Position numbers and translations under genes: made by a program
DNA from: Pelomonas sp. SE-A7
GTDB taxonomy: Bacteria; Pseudomonadota; Gammaproteobacteria; Burkholderiales; Burkholderiaceae_C
DNA: 64,000 nucleotides
NCBI RefSeq assembly: GCF_030345705.1
Contig: NZ_JAUASW010000001.1
Span: 1,922,001 to 1,986,000, forward strand
Direction of reading: 5' to 3'
Notes under the pieces: generated by a model
Seen by the model: the letters and a program-made list of their open reading frames with translations, nothing else
What the model was told of the DNA's origin: nothing
Database searches by the model: none
Shown: positions 50,539 to 59,162 of the stretch, in pieces
Layout: the number at the start of each line of letters is the position of its first letter
Position numbering within the stretch: the stretch's first letter is position 1

Positions 50539-50788
50539 GCCCAGGCCAATGCAAGGGCGATGCCAAGGCCGGGCACCAGGGCGGTGCCGGCCTTGCAAAT
50601 GGCGCATGCACCAAGTTCGCCCTGATTGCACCAGGACCGGCCTGCGGCATGCACGGCGTCCGCTCGGTGTTTCCCCTCATGCCGCTCTCGCACAGCCCCG
50701 CCCCTGACGAACGGCACCCCTGAAAGCCGCCAGTAGACTGCGCCGCTTCCAACTCTGGATCCAGTTTCCTCACCCGCGGAGCCCGTTG

Positions 50789-52474
50789 ATGCCGACTTTG
50801 AACAAGCTGTCCCTGGCCCTGGCCGCCAGCCTGCTGATCCCCGCCCTCGCCTGGGCCGCCAAGCCCGAGCCCGAGGTCGTCAACGCGATCCGCGACCAGG
50901 GTTTCAATCACTCGCAGGTGATGCAGACCCTGTACCAGCTGACCGACAAGATCGGCCCGCGCCTGACCAACTCGCCCAAGATGCGCGAGGCCACGCGCTG
51001 GACGCAGGACCAGCTCATGGCCTGGGGCCTGAGCAATGTGCACCAGGAGGCCTTCGAGTTCGGCCGCGGCTGGAGCTATGACCATGCCAACGTCGACCTG
51101 CTGTCGCCGCGCAAGACCTCGCTGCAGACCATTCCGCTGGCCTGGACGCCGGGCACCAATGGCACGGTCGAGGCCGAGGTGGTCTACCTCGACGCGGTGA
51201 CCGAGGCCGAGCTGCAGAAGTTCAAGGGCAAGCTCAAGGGCAAGGTCGTGATGCTGAACGAGCCGACCGAGAGCGAGGAGCCGCGCCGCGAGATCTCCAA
51301 GCGCTACTCCAGCGCCGAGCTGGCCGAGATGCGCAACTTCGACATCAAGAGCACAGCCAGCCAAGGCCAGCAGCCGCCGGTCGACAGCATCGAACAGCGC
51401 CGCAAGTCCAACCGCTTCAGCGAAGCCCGCGACGCCTTCCTCAAGGCCGAGGGCGTGGCCGGCGCGCTGTTCCGTAGCTCCTGGGACGGCGGCCTGATCC
51501 GCGTGATGGGCCAGAGCCATCGCGTCGGCAAGACCTTTCCGGTGCCGGGCCTGATGCTGCCGGTCGAGCACTACAACATGCTGGGCCGCATGCTGGACAA
51601 CGGCCAGACGCCCAAGATCTCGTTCAACGTCGTGGCCCGTTTCCACGACGAAGACGTGAATGCGCACAACGTGATGGCCGAGATCCCCGGCCAGGGCGAC
51701 AAGCCCGAGCTGGTGATGCTGGGCGCCCACCTGGACTCCTGGCACGGCGCCACCGGCGGCGTGGACAACGGTGCCGGCGTGGCCATCACCATGGAGGCGA
51801 TCCGCATCCTCAAGGCCGTGGGCTTCAGCCCCAAGCGGACCATCCGCCTGGGCCTGTGGGCCGGCGAGGAGCAGGGCCTGCTGGGCTCGGCCGCCTATGT
51901 GGAGCAGCATTTCGCCACCCGTCCCAAGCCCAGCGACCCGAAGGAGCGCGAGCTGAGCCGCTGGCTGTGGAGCAGCCCGGGCTGGCCTATCAGCAAGCTG
52001 GCCGACCATGAGCGCTTCTCGCTCTACTTCAACGTGGACAACGGCAGCGGCAAGCTGCGCGGCATCACCACCCAGGGCAACGCCGCGGCGCGCTCGACCT
52101 TCGCCGAATGGTTCGGCCAGGTCTCCGACCTCAGCGACGGCACGATCTCGAACAACTCAACGGGTTCGACCGACCATGTGTCCTTCGACAACGTGGGCCT
52201 GCCCGGCTTCCAGTTCATCCAGGACCCGCTGGACTACTTCACGCGCCTGCACCACACCCATGTGGACTCGGCCGATCATGTGATCCCCGAGGACATGAAG
52301 CAGGCCGCCGTGGTGCTGGCCACGCTGGTCTACAACGCGTCCATCGCCGACAACAAGCTGCCGCGCAAGCCCATGCCGATCGAGCCCACGGCCGAGGAAA
52401 AGGCCGACTCCAAGGCCAAGGCCGACAAGCGCAGCCGCAACAAGGAACGCAAGGCGCTGAACGATCTGAAATAG
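50789..52474 (+). CDS. Secreted M28-family zinc aminopeptidase
   Basis: 561 residues. A signal peptide (MPTLNKLSLALAASLLIPALAWA) and a PA-like insertion around 100-260 lead into the M28 catalytic core. Its co-catalytic zinc ligands are GAHLDSWHGATGGVDNGAG (His and bridging Asp), LGLWAGEEQGLLGS (catalytic Glu pair), YFNVDNGSG and LHHTHVDSADHV (distal His). The C-terminus is Lys-rich. ATG 50789 is preferred to the adjacent TTG at 50786 because GGAG lies 7 bases upstream. It likely degrades peptides in the periplasm or outside the cell. Confidence 0.9.
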   Translation: MPTLNKLSLALAASLLIPALAWAAKPEPEVVNAIRDQGFNHSQVMQTLYQLTDKIGPRLTNSPKMREATRWTQDQLMAWGLSNVHQEAFEFGRGWSYDHANVDLLSPRKTSLQTIPLAWTPGTNGTVEAEVVYLDAVTEAELQKFKGKLKGKVVMLNEPTESEEPRREISKRYSSAELAEMRNFDIKSTASQGQQPPVDSIEQRRKSNRFSEARDAFLKAEGVAGALFRSSWDGGLIRVMGQSHRVGKTFPVPGLMLPVEHYNMLGRMLDNGQTPKISFNVVARFHDEDVNAHNVMAEIPGQGDKPELVMLGAHLDSWHGATGGVDNGAGVAITMEAIRILKAVGFSPKRTIRLGLWAGEEQGLLGSAAYVEQHFATRPKPSDPKERELSRWLWSSPGWPISKLADHERFSLYFNVDNGSGKLRGITTQGNAAARSTFAEWFGQVSDLSDGTISNNSTGSTDHVSFDNVGLPGFQFIQDPLDYFTRLHHTHVDSADHVIPEDMKQAAVVLATLVYNASIADNKLPRKPMPIEPTAEEKADSKAKADKRSRNKERKALNDLK

Positions 52475-52745
52475 TCCTCTGCAACGGAAGAGGACTGCAA
52501 AGTCCTTGTTCTTCGTCATGCGGCCGTCACGGACGGCCCGCACAATGCGAAGCACGGAAGCGAAAACCGGCTGCAAATTGGGCAGAACACTGGAACCCGT
52601 CACCAGCGCCGACGTACCCCGTCCCTGCCCCAGTGCGGCAGCGGTCCGGTAAGCGATCAGGGCCACCTCGGTGGCCCTTTGCTTTTGTGTTGTGGCACAC
52701 TGCGCCGCTCATTCCCCCTCAACCCTTCAAATACAGGAGCTCCTC
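52475..52745. other. Intergenic region with hairpins before rsgA
   Basis: With 52803-52956 this is about 480 bases without a standard gene. It holds an 8-bp stem at 52473-52496 (AGTCCTCT / AGAGGACT), a terminator-like hairpin at 52659-52686 and the short frame at 52746. Nothing else was recognised. Confidence 0.45.
52659..52686 (+). terminator. Probable terminator
   Basis: AGGGCCA / TGGCCCT stem, extendable to nine pairs, followed by TTTGCTTTT. Confidence 0.7.
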
Positions 52746-52802
52746 ATGAACGCCACCCGTGATCTTGTCCAGCCCCTGTCGGCCGCCGCCCTGGCTGCCT
52801 GA
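52746..52802 (+). CDS. Candidate 18-residue leader peptide upstream of rsgA
   Basis: MNATRDLVQPLSAAALAA, with CAGGAG five bases upstream of the ATG, lies after a terminator and 154 bases before rsgA. A GC hairpin (GCGCT / AGCGC) follows the stop. It could be a translated leader or a chance frame; the good ribosome binding site is the only direct support. Confidence 0.3.
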   Translation: MNATRDLVQPLSAAALAA

Positions 52803-52956
52803 AGGCTGAGAAGACCCTGGCGCCGCGCTCGCCCTGAGCGCAGCCAGCAAGACCTCCCGCCCGACAAGCTGCCGCCCCGGTGCGGCCGACCCTGACCTCA
52901 TTCCCCTGCGACGCCAAGCGCCGCGGGGACCGGCTTACTTTGCCCATGAGACCGTC

Positions 52957-54039
52957 ATGCTCGAAAGCTTGCAATTCGAGGCGCTGCGCCGCCTCGGCCT
53001 GAACCAGAACCTGCTGCCGCTGCTGCATCCGCTGCTCGGCCAACACCCCAAGGCGGACCCGGTCCGCATCACCGAAATCCACCGCGACGCGCTGCGCCTG
53101 GAAGGCAGCCAGGGCCCGCTGCGGGCCCGCGTCCATCCTCAGCTCCTGAACGCCTTGCAGGCCCAGGGACAGCGCCTGGCCGTGGGCGACTGGGTACTCG
53201 CCGAAGCCGAGGGCGACCAGCACTGGGTGCGCGAGCACATCCCGCCGCTCAACAGCCTGAACCGCCGCGATCCCGAGGGCCGGCTGCAGCCCCTGGTCAG
53301 CAATGTGGACTGCGCGCTGCTGGTGCTAGGCCTGGACCATGACTTCAACCTGGCGCGGCTCGACCGCTATCTGGTGCTGACGCGCAGTGCCGACGTGCCG
53401 GCCGTCGTGGTGCTCAGCAAGGCCGACCTCTGCGCTCAGCCAGCGGAACGCCTGAAAGCCGTGCGCCGGCATCTGGCCCATAGCCACCTCGGCCTGCTGG
53501 ACGTGCTGGCGGTGGACACCACCTCGGCCGCCAGCTGCGAAGCGCTGAGCCCCTATCTGGGCCTGGGCCAGACCCTGGTCTTGCTGGGTTCCAGCGGCGC
53601 CGGCAAGAGCACGCTGACCAACAGCCTCTGCGGCCACAGCGAGCAGCTCACCGGCGCCGTGCGGATGGACGACAGCCGGGGCCGCCACACCACCACCAGC
53701 CGCAGCCTGCACCGCTGCCAGAGCGGCGCCTGCATCATCGACACGCCGGGCCTGCGCGGCCTGGCGCTGGACGCCGATGCCGCGACGGTGGCCCAGGCCT
53801 TCGACGATGTGCAGGAGCTCGCCCAGGCCTGCCGCTTCCGCAACTGCAGCCATGGCGACGAGCCCGGCTGTGCGGTACGCGAGAGCCTCGGCGCCGAGCG
53901 GCTGAAGAGCTATGAGAAGCTGCAGCGCGAAGCACGCCGTGGCGAGATGACGGCGCTGGAACGGCGAGAGCAGCTGGCCCGGTGGAAGAGCGTCATCAAG
54001 AGCGTGCAGCTCAAGCAGCGCCTGCGAGGCCGCGACTGA
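52957..54039 (+). CDS. rsgA: Ribosome small-subunit-dependent GTPase RsgA
   Basis: 360 residues. An N-terminal OB-fold (about 45-105, VGDWVLAEAEGDQHWVREHI) is followed by the circularly permuted GTPase with motif order G4-G1-G3: VLSKADL, LLGSSGAGKSTLTNSL and DTPGLRGLAL. A C-terminal zinc-binding domain has FRNCSHGDEPGCAV. RsgA acts late in 30S subunit maturation. Start ATG 52957. Confidence 0.95.
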   Translation: MLESLQFEALRRLGLNQNLLPLLHPLLGQHPKADPVRITEIHRDALRLEGSQGPLRARVHPQLLNALQAQGQRLAVGDWVLAEAEGDQHWVREHIPPLNSLNRRDPEGRLQPLVSNVDCALLVLGLDHDFNLARLDRYLVLTRSADVPAVVVLSKADLCAQPAERLKAVRRHLAHSHLGLLDVLAVDTTSAASCEALSPYLGLGQTLVLLGSSGAGKSTLTNSLCGHSEQLTGAVRMDDSRGRHTTTSRSLHRCQSGACIIDTPGLRGLALDADAATVAQAFDDVQELAQACRFRNCSHGDEPGCAVRESLGAERLKSYEKLQREARRGEMTALERREQLARWKSVIKSVQLKQRLRGRD

Positions 54040-54081
54040 TGGCGGCCGGCCCCTACACTGACCAGCCTCGAAGGAGTCCCC

Positions 54082-55692
54082 ATGAACCATGCGGCGGCGG
54101 CGCCCTTGCAGGCCCGCATCGACCACTACTTCGCCGCCCTGCAGGGCTGTGCCGCGCCCGGCTACAGCGTCGGCCTGCTGCGCGAGGGCGAGGTGCTGCT
54201 GACCAAGGGCTACGGCCTGGCCAGCCTGGAGCAGCAGACGCCGCTGCGGCGCGATTCCAGGCTGCGCATCGCCTCGGTGTCCAAGCAATTCACCGTGGCC
54301 GCGGTCCTGCTGCTGCAAGCCGAGGGCCGCCTGAGCCTGCAGGATGATGTGCGCCGCCACCTGCCGGAGCTGGCCGCCCTGCCCCAGGCCGTCACGCTGG
54401 ATCAGTTGGCCCGCAACACCAGCGGCCTGCCCGACATGCTGGAGCTCCTGCGCCTGGGCGGCGCCAACCTGGACCTGCGCGTGGACCGCGCCATGCTGCT
54501 GCAGGCCATCGCCCGCTGCCGGCACCTGAACTTCGAGCCCGGCAGCCGTTTCCTCTACTGCAACAGCGGCTTCGCCCTGCTGGGCCTGGTGGTCGAGCGG
54601 GTCAGCGGCGAGACGCTGGACGGCTTCCTGCAGCACCGGTTGTTCCGGCCGCTGGGCATGCACAACACCTCGATGGAACTGAGCTGCGACCGGCCCCTGC
54701 CTGGCCTGGCCACGCCCTATCTGCCCGATGCCGACGAGCCCGGCCGCTGGCGCCGCGCCCTGCACGCCTTCGAGCATGGCGGCGAAGGCGGCCTGGTCTC
54801 CACGGTCGACGACCTCCTGCTCTGGGCCGGCCAGCTCCTGCAACCCAGCCCCGAGCTGCGCGAGCTGGCCCAGGCCCTGGCCGAGCCGCAGCTGCTGAGC
54901 GGCGGCCATGCCACGCCCTATGCCCGCGGCCAGGAGCACAGCCGCTGGCAGGGCATCGCCTGCCTGGGCCACGGCGGCCTGTGGCCGGGTTTCCGCACCG
55001 AGTTCCTGCTGATGCCGGAACAACAGCTGGCCGTGGTCGTGATCTCCAACGACGGCGGCAGCAATCCCTTCAAGGTGGCGCGCGAGTTGGCCGGCATTTG
55101 CCTGGACCGGCCAACGCCACCATCGACCGCCGACCTGCGGCCCTGGCAGGGGCGCTGGCTCGATGCAGAGCTGGCCCAGCTCATCGAGATCACGGTCGAG
55201 GGCGAGCGCCACCTGGGCGCTCAATGGGGTGCCAGCTTCGAGCTGCACCAGGAAGCCGACGGCAGCTGGGTGCCGCTGCGCGGCGCCAACGAGCTGAGGC
55301 TGCGTCCCGAGGGGCAGGACACCGTCTGCGCCGAGATAGGCGCCGGCCGAACCGCCCGCATGAGCCGCGTCGATCCCGACGCGCAATTGCCCGCCGGACT
55401 GGTCGGCAGCTACCACTGCGATGACGCGGCCACGACCTGGCGCATCGTCGAGTCCGCCAGCGGCCTGGAGCTGTGGGCCGAAGGGCCGCTGGTCAAGACC
55501 CAACAGGCCTGGACCCTGCACGGCCTGACACCCGACCTGGTCGAGCTGCGCTCGCGCGGCTACTGGATGCAGCCCCATCAGCTGCTGAGGCTGGAGCGCG
55601 ACCTAGCCGGCCGGATCTCGACCCTGGTCGTCGATACCGGCCGCATCAAGCAGATCCGTTTCCAGCGCCAAGACCGTCCTGAGCCGGGTTGA
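54082..55692 (+). CDS. Serine hydrolase, class C beta-lactamase / D-aminopeptidase-like
   Basis: 536 residues. The penicillin-recognising enzyme motifs are SVSK (nucleophile Ser-x-x-Lys in RIASVSKQFTVAAVL, about 65-70), YCN (YCNSGFALLG) and HGG (CLGHGGLWPGF). The C-terminal 180 residues form beta-rich domains like those of DmpB-type D-aminopeptidases. No signal peptide is visible, so the protein is probably cytoplasmic and a peptidase or esterase rather than a resistance lactamase. It follows rsgA by 42 bases and may be co-transcribed. Confidence 0.85.
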   Translation: MNHAAAAPLQARIDHYFAALQGCAAPGYSVGLLREGEVLLTKGYGLASLEQQTPLRRDSRLRIASVSKQFTVAAVLLLQAEGRLSLQDDVRRHLPELAALPQAVTLDQLARNTSGLPDMLELLRLGGANLDLRVDRAMLLQAIARCRHLNFEPGSRFLYCNSGFALLGLVVERVSGETLDGFLQHRLFRPLGMHNTSMELSCDRPLPGLATPYLPDADEPGRWRRALHAFEHGGEGGLVSTVDDLLLWAGQLLQPSPELRELAQALAEPQLLSGGHATPYARGQEHSRWQGIACLGHGGLWPGFRTEFLLMPEQQLAVVVISNDGGSNPFKVARELAGICLDRPTPPSTADLRPWQGRWLDAELAQLIEITVEGERHLGAQWGASFELHQEADGSWVPLRGANELRLRPEGQDTVCAEIGAGRTARMSRVDPDAQLPAGLVGSYHCDDAATTWRIVESASGLELWAEGPLVKTQQAWTLHGLTPDLVELRSRGYWMQPHQLLRLERDLAGRISTLVVDTGRIKQIRFQRQDRPEPG

Positions 55693-55940
55693 GCCAGGCC
55701 GCGCTCGCCGCGCGCCAGGCGCACAACGATCACGGACTTGATTGTTTGGCCTAGCGAGCGGCGCCAGCGCCACGCTTTGCATTGCAGCAGGTAAAGAAGT
55801 TAAAAAGCCCGGCGCGACCTCCGGTATTCGCACGGAGCCCATGAGATGCTGCGCGCCTGCGCTGACCCGGCCTGGTGCCGGTGCCCCTCATCGCCTCACA
55901 GAACAAGACAGCAGTACGGCCGTTCGACGGCCGCCAGCCC

Positions 55941-58238
55941 ATGAATCACGCCAAGAAATTCGCCCCGCATCCGCTCGCCGCCGCTCTGGCCTTGTCAATG
56001 GCCGCGGCCGCCCAGGCACAGACCGCACCGCCGCCGGAAAGCCCGGCCAGCGCGCCCAAGCCGGCCGCCAGGCCGGCCACGCCGCCTCAGCCGCAGCGCC
56101 CGGCGCAGAAGCCCCCCGAGGCCACCAAGACCGAGCAGTTGCAGCGGGTCGAGGTCAGCGGCGGCACCGACGAAAGCAAGCGCCGCGCGTCCACCGCCGC
56201 CAAGATCATCATCGGCCGCGAAGAGATCGAGCGCTTCGGCGACAACAACCTGGGCGAAGTGCTCAAGCGCCTGCCCGGTGTCACCACCGGCGGCCGTCCG
56301 GGCCGCGGCGGCGACATCCGCATGCGCGGCATGGGCGGTGGCTATACCCAGATCCTGGTCAACGGCGAGCGCATGCCGCCGGGCTTCTCGCTGGACCAGC
56401 TCCCGCCCGAGCAGGTGGAGCGCATCGAGATCATGCGGGCGCCCACGGCCGAGCATGGGGCCCGCGCCATCGCCGGCACCATCAACGTGGTGCTGCGCGA
56501 GGCCCTGCAAAAGCGCCTGAACGAGGTGCGCCTGGCCGTGGCCGAGGAGAAGGGCCGCCTGCGTCCCAATGCCTCCTGGACCCGCAACGACAAGCTGGAC
56601 GACAACGGCGGCGCCTACAACGTCACGCTGAATGCGCACCAGGGCGACAACATCGACGACATCGCGGTGCGCGCCACCACGCGCGACCTGCACACCGGCC
56701 AGGAGTCGGTGCAGACCACCACCGGCACCAACGAGAACAAGCGCCGTGCGCTGAACATGAACGCGCGCCTGCAGTGGCGCCTGGATGCCGGCAGCAATTT
56801 CTCGCTGCAGCCCTTCCTGGTCTCGTCCAAGGGCAACAGCCACAACCAGTCTTTCCAGACGCCGGGCATCAACTACAACAGCGCCGACACCCATTCGGAC
56901 AACGAGTTCACCATGCTCCGCGTCAACGGCCAGTGGACCAGGAAGCTGGGCGAGGAGACTCGGCTGGAGATGCGCGGCGGCGTGGGCCGCGGCGACATGA
57001 AGACCCACAGCCTGCGCAAGGAATACCTGAACGGCATCGCCGCGCCCAGCCGCGTGCAGGACGACAGCAGCAATGGCGACAACCATTCCTGGAGCCTGGT
57101 CGGCAAGCTCTCGCACCAGCTGCTGCCCAGCGAGCACAGCCTGGTCAGCGGCCTGGAAGCCGAGGGCCAGAAGCAGAACCAGACCCGGGTCTGCAAGGAG
57201 AACGGCCTGGCCTGCCGCGGCGTGATCGAATTCGGCGACGAGTTCGAGGCCTCGACGCTGCGCACCGCCGCCTACATCCAGGACGAATGGAACCCCAGCA
57301 AGCAGTGGTCGGCCTACGCCGGCCTGCGCTGGGAAGGCATTGAGAGCAAGAGCGCCGCGCTGAACTATGCGGTCAAGAACCGCAGCAGCGTCTGGACGCC
57401 GCTGCTGCACGCGGTCTGGAAGCCCGACGAAAAGAGCCGCGACCAGGTGCGCATGAGCCTGACCCGCAGCTACCGCAGCCCGCAGCTGCAGGACCTGGTG
57501 GCCCGGCCGAGCATCAACGCCCAGTACCCGACCGGCAGCAACACCGCCAACTACGCCGACCGGGCCGGCAATCCCAACCTCAAGCCCGAGCTGGCCGTGG
57601 GCGTGGACCTGGCCTTCGAACGCTACCTGAGCAAGGGCGGCGTGATGAGCATCAACATGTTCTCGCGCCGCATCTCGGACCTGATGCGCAACGTGACCGA
57701 GCTGGAGACCGTGTCCTGGTCGTCGGTGCAGCGCTGGGTCTCGCGGCCGCGCAACATCGGCAATGCCAAGACCCAAGGCATAGAACTGGAAGCCAAGTTC
57801 CGCCTGGACGAGTTCTTCGACGACGCGATCCCGCTGTCCATCCGCAGCAACCTGAGCGTCTTCCACTCCAGCGTCGAAGGCATTCCCGGCCCCAACAACA
57901 AGCTGGACCAGCAGCCCAAGGGCGTGGCCAACTTCGGCGTGGACTACCGGCTGCGCAGCGCGCCGGTGACCGTGGGCGGCAGCATCAACTTCACGCCGGC
58001 CAACCAGATCCAGCAATCGGTGCTGACCGCGGCCACCACGAGCAAGAAGCGCGTATTCGACGCCTTCGCGCTGTGGAACGTCAACATGAACACCGGGCTG
58101 CGGCTGAGCGCCACCAACCTGTCACCGCTGGACTACAGCAATGGCAGCGTGATCACGACCACGGACCAGCGGATCACCACCGAAAGCGGCGGCCGCACCT
58201 TCACCCAGTGGCAGCTGCGGCTGGAAATGCGGATCTGA
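55941..58238 (+). CDS. TonB-dependent receptor
   Basis: 765 residues. A signal peptide (ALALSMAAAAQAQ) is followed by a Pro/Ala-rich periplasmic segment (about 35-75), then a TonB box region (LQRVEVSGG), a plug (NLGEVLKRLPGVTTGG; GGGYTQILVNGERMPPGF; RIEIMRAPTAEHGARAIAGT) and a barrel ending in LRLEMRI. The QILVNGER-like plug is common in receptors for ferric siderophores and colicins, but the substrate is unknown. ATG 55941 gives a normal signal peptide; the longer frame from 55875 does not. The 248-base leader (55693-55940) shows no clear Fur box. Confidence 0.88.
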   Translation: MNHAKKFAPHPLAAALALSMAAAAQAQTAPPPESPASAPKPAARPATPPQPQRPAQKPPEATKTEQLQRVEVSGGTDESKRRASTAAKIIIGREEIERFGDNNLGEVLKRLPGVTTGGRPGRGGDIRMRGMGGGYTQILVNGERMPPGFSLDQLPPEQVERIEIMRAPTAEHGARAIAGTINVVLREALQKRLNEVRLAVAEEKGRLRPNASWTRNDKLDDNGGAYNVTLNAHQGDNIDDIAVRATTRDLHTGQESVQTTTGTNENKRRALNMNARLQWRLDAGSNFSLQPFLVSSKGNSHNQSFQTPGINYNSADTHSDNEFTMLRVNGQWTRKLGEETRLEMRGGVGRGDMKTHSLRKEYLNGIAAPSRVQDDSSNGDNHSWSLVGKLSHQLLPSEHSLVSGLEAEGQKQNQTRVCKENGLACRGVIEFGDEFEASTLRTAAYIQDEWNPSKQWSAYAGLRWEGIESKSAALNYAVKNRSSVWTPLLHAVWKPDEKSRDQVRMSLTRSYRSPQLQDLVARPSINAQYPTGSNTANYADRAGNPNLKPELAVGVDLAFERYLSKGGVMSINMFSRRISDLMRNVTELETVSWSSVQRWVSRPRNIGNAKTQGIELEAKFRLDEFFDDAIPLSIRSNLSVFHSSVEGIPGPNNKLDQQPKGVANFGVDYRLRSAPVTVGGSINFTPANQIQQSVLTAATTSKKRVFDAFALWNVNMNTGLRLSATNLSPLDYSNGSVITTTDQRITTESGGRTFTQWQLRLEMRI

Positions 58239-58251
58239 AGCGCCCGGCGGC

Positions 58252-58728
58252 TCAGGGATGCTTGGCGGCCGTGCGCGCGGCCTTGCTGGCCGGCTTGCCT
58301 TCGGGCTGGCCGGCCGAGGTCGGCTGGCCCTGCTGGATCTCGGCATTCAGGGCCGCGAACTGGGCGCTGGCCTCGGGCTCGTAATGGCGCATCAGGGCCA
58401 GGCCGCCCAGCGTTGCCACCAACACGGCAGCGGCCGTGCCGAACATCCAGCTGTTGCGCCGCGGTGCGGCAGCACGTGATTGGCGAGCGCTGCTGCTCGA
58501 AGACGCTGAGGCCCGCGAACGAGCCAGGCGCTGCACCCGCGCCGCCTGCTTGCGGCCCGAAGGCGACAAGTCCACTTCGAAGCTGAGCCGCTCGCCGACC
58601 TGCGGCATCTGGGCATCACCCGGGAAGGCCGAGATGCGGACGAACAGCGGCTCGCCCCCGTCCTGGGGTTCGATGCTGCCGACGCCTTGATCGTCGTTCC
58701 AGGTTTTCAGCTTGCCTTCGAATCGCAT
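58252..58728 (-). CDS. Cold-shock-domain protein with membrane segment
   Basis: 158 residues. The N-terminal cold-shock domain is MRFEGKLKTWNDDQGVGSIE followed by GEPLFVRISAFPGD, with the RNP1-like position changed from KGFGFI to QGVGSIE. A Ser/Arg-rich linker and one TM helix (WMFGTAAAVLVATLGGLALM) follow. The usual partner, a DUF1294 domain, is missing and replaced by a single helix and a Gln/Ala-rich tail. It might tether RNA or DNA binding to the membrane. Confidence 0.82.
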   Translation of the reverse strand: MRFEGKLKTWNDDQGVGSIEPQDGGEPLFVRISAFPGDAQMPQVGERLSFEVDLSPSGRKQAARVQRLARSRASASSSSSARQSRAAAPRRNSWMFGTAAAVLVATLGGLALMRHYEPEASAQFAALNAEIQQGQPTSAGQPEGKPASKAARTAAKHP

Positions 58729-58943
58729 AGGTCTGCCCAACTGTGTTTGCTGCTCGGTCTTTGATGGATGCCGGACCGCGTTTGCGGCCATGGCGGCATC
58801 TTGGACCGAAAGGCGCTCTCGGGCCCGCAACACGATGTAAGAGCTGTTGCCTGGGCGGCGGGCAATCCCAAGCAAGGCGGCCCTGACAAATTGCCAGGGC
58901 CGCCGGGGGCTTCCATCAGTAACAACCCTAGGCATCCCCAGGA

Positions 58944-59138
58944 CTAGCGGCCGCCTCCCAGCAGCCGCGCCGGCAGGAACAGCAGGGCCTTGAGCAGGGC
59001 GAACACCGCCTCCAGGCCGATGCCGACCAGGCGGAACGGCAGGCTGACCAGCCAGACCAGGGGCCACAGCACGAGGGCCAGCAAGGCCAGCGGCCAGCAG
59101 ACCACGAACAGCAGGCACCAGAGCAGGAAGCCAATCAT
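58944..59138 (-). CDS. Small hydrophobic membrane protein
   Basis: 64 residues, nearly all hydrophobic: two TM helices (IGFLLWCLLFVVCWPLALLA and a second around VWLVSLPFRLVGIGLEAV). Proteins of this size and pattern are common as hypotheticals in Burkholderiales. It is 24 bases downstream of the S9 peptidase gene on the same strand and probably co-transcribed. Confidence 0.7.
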   Translation of the reverse strand: MIGFLLWCLLFVVCWPLALLALVLWPLVWLVSLPFRLVGIGLEAVFALLKALLFLPARLLGGGR

Positions 59139-59162
59139 TTCAGCGCTCCTTGTTCAGCCGGC

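Noticed and set aside
53326..55578. 750-codon open frame on the minus strand
   Set aside because: It lies antisense to rsgA and the serine hydrolase, both with clear motifs. The translation is low-complexity Gln/Ala/Gly, typical of a shadow frame in GC-rich DNA.
54082..55692. Antibiotic-resistance class C beta-lactamase
   Set aside because: SxxK, YxN and HGG motifs are shared with many peptidases. There is no signal peptide, and extra C-terminal domains point to a D-aminopeptidase-like enzyme.
55995..58016. 673-codon open frame on the minus strand
   Set aside because: Antisense to the TonB receptor at 55941, with no domain or ribosome binding site and Val/Ala/His-rich shadow composition.
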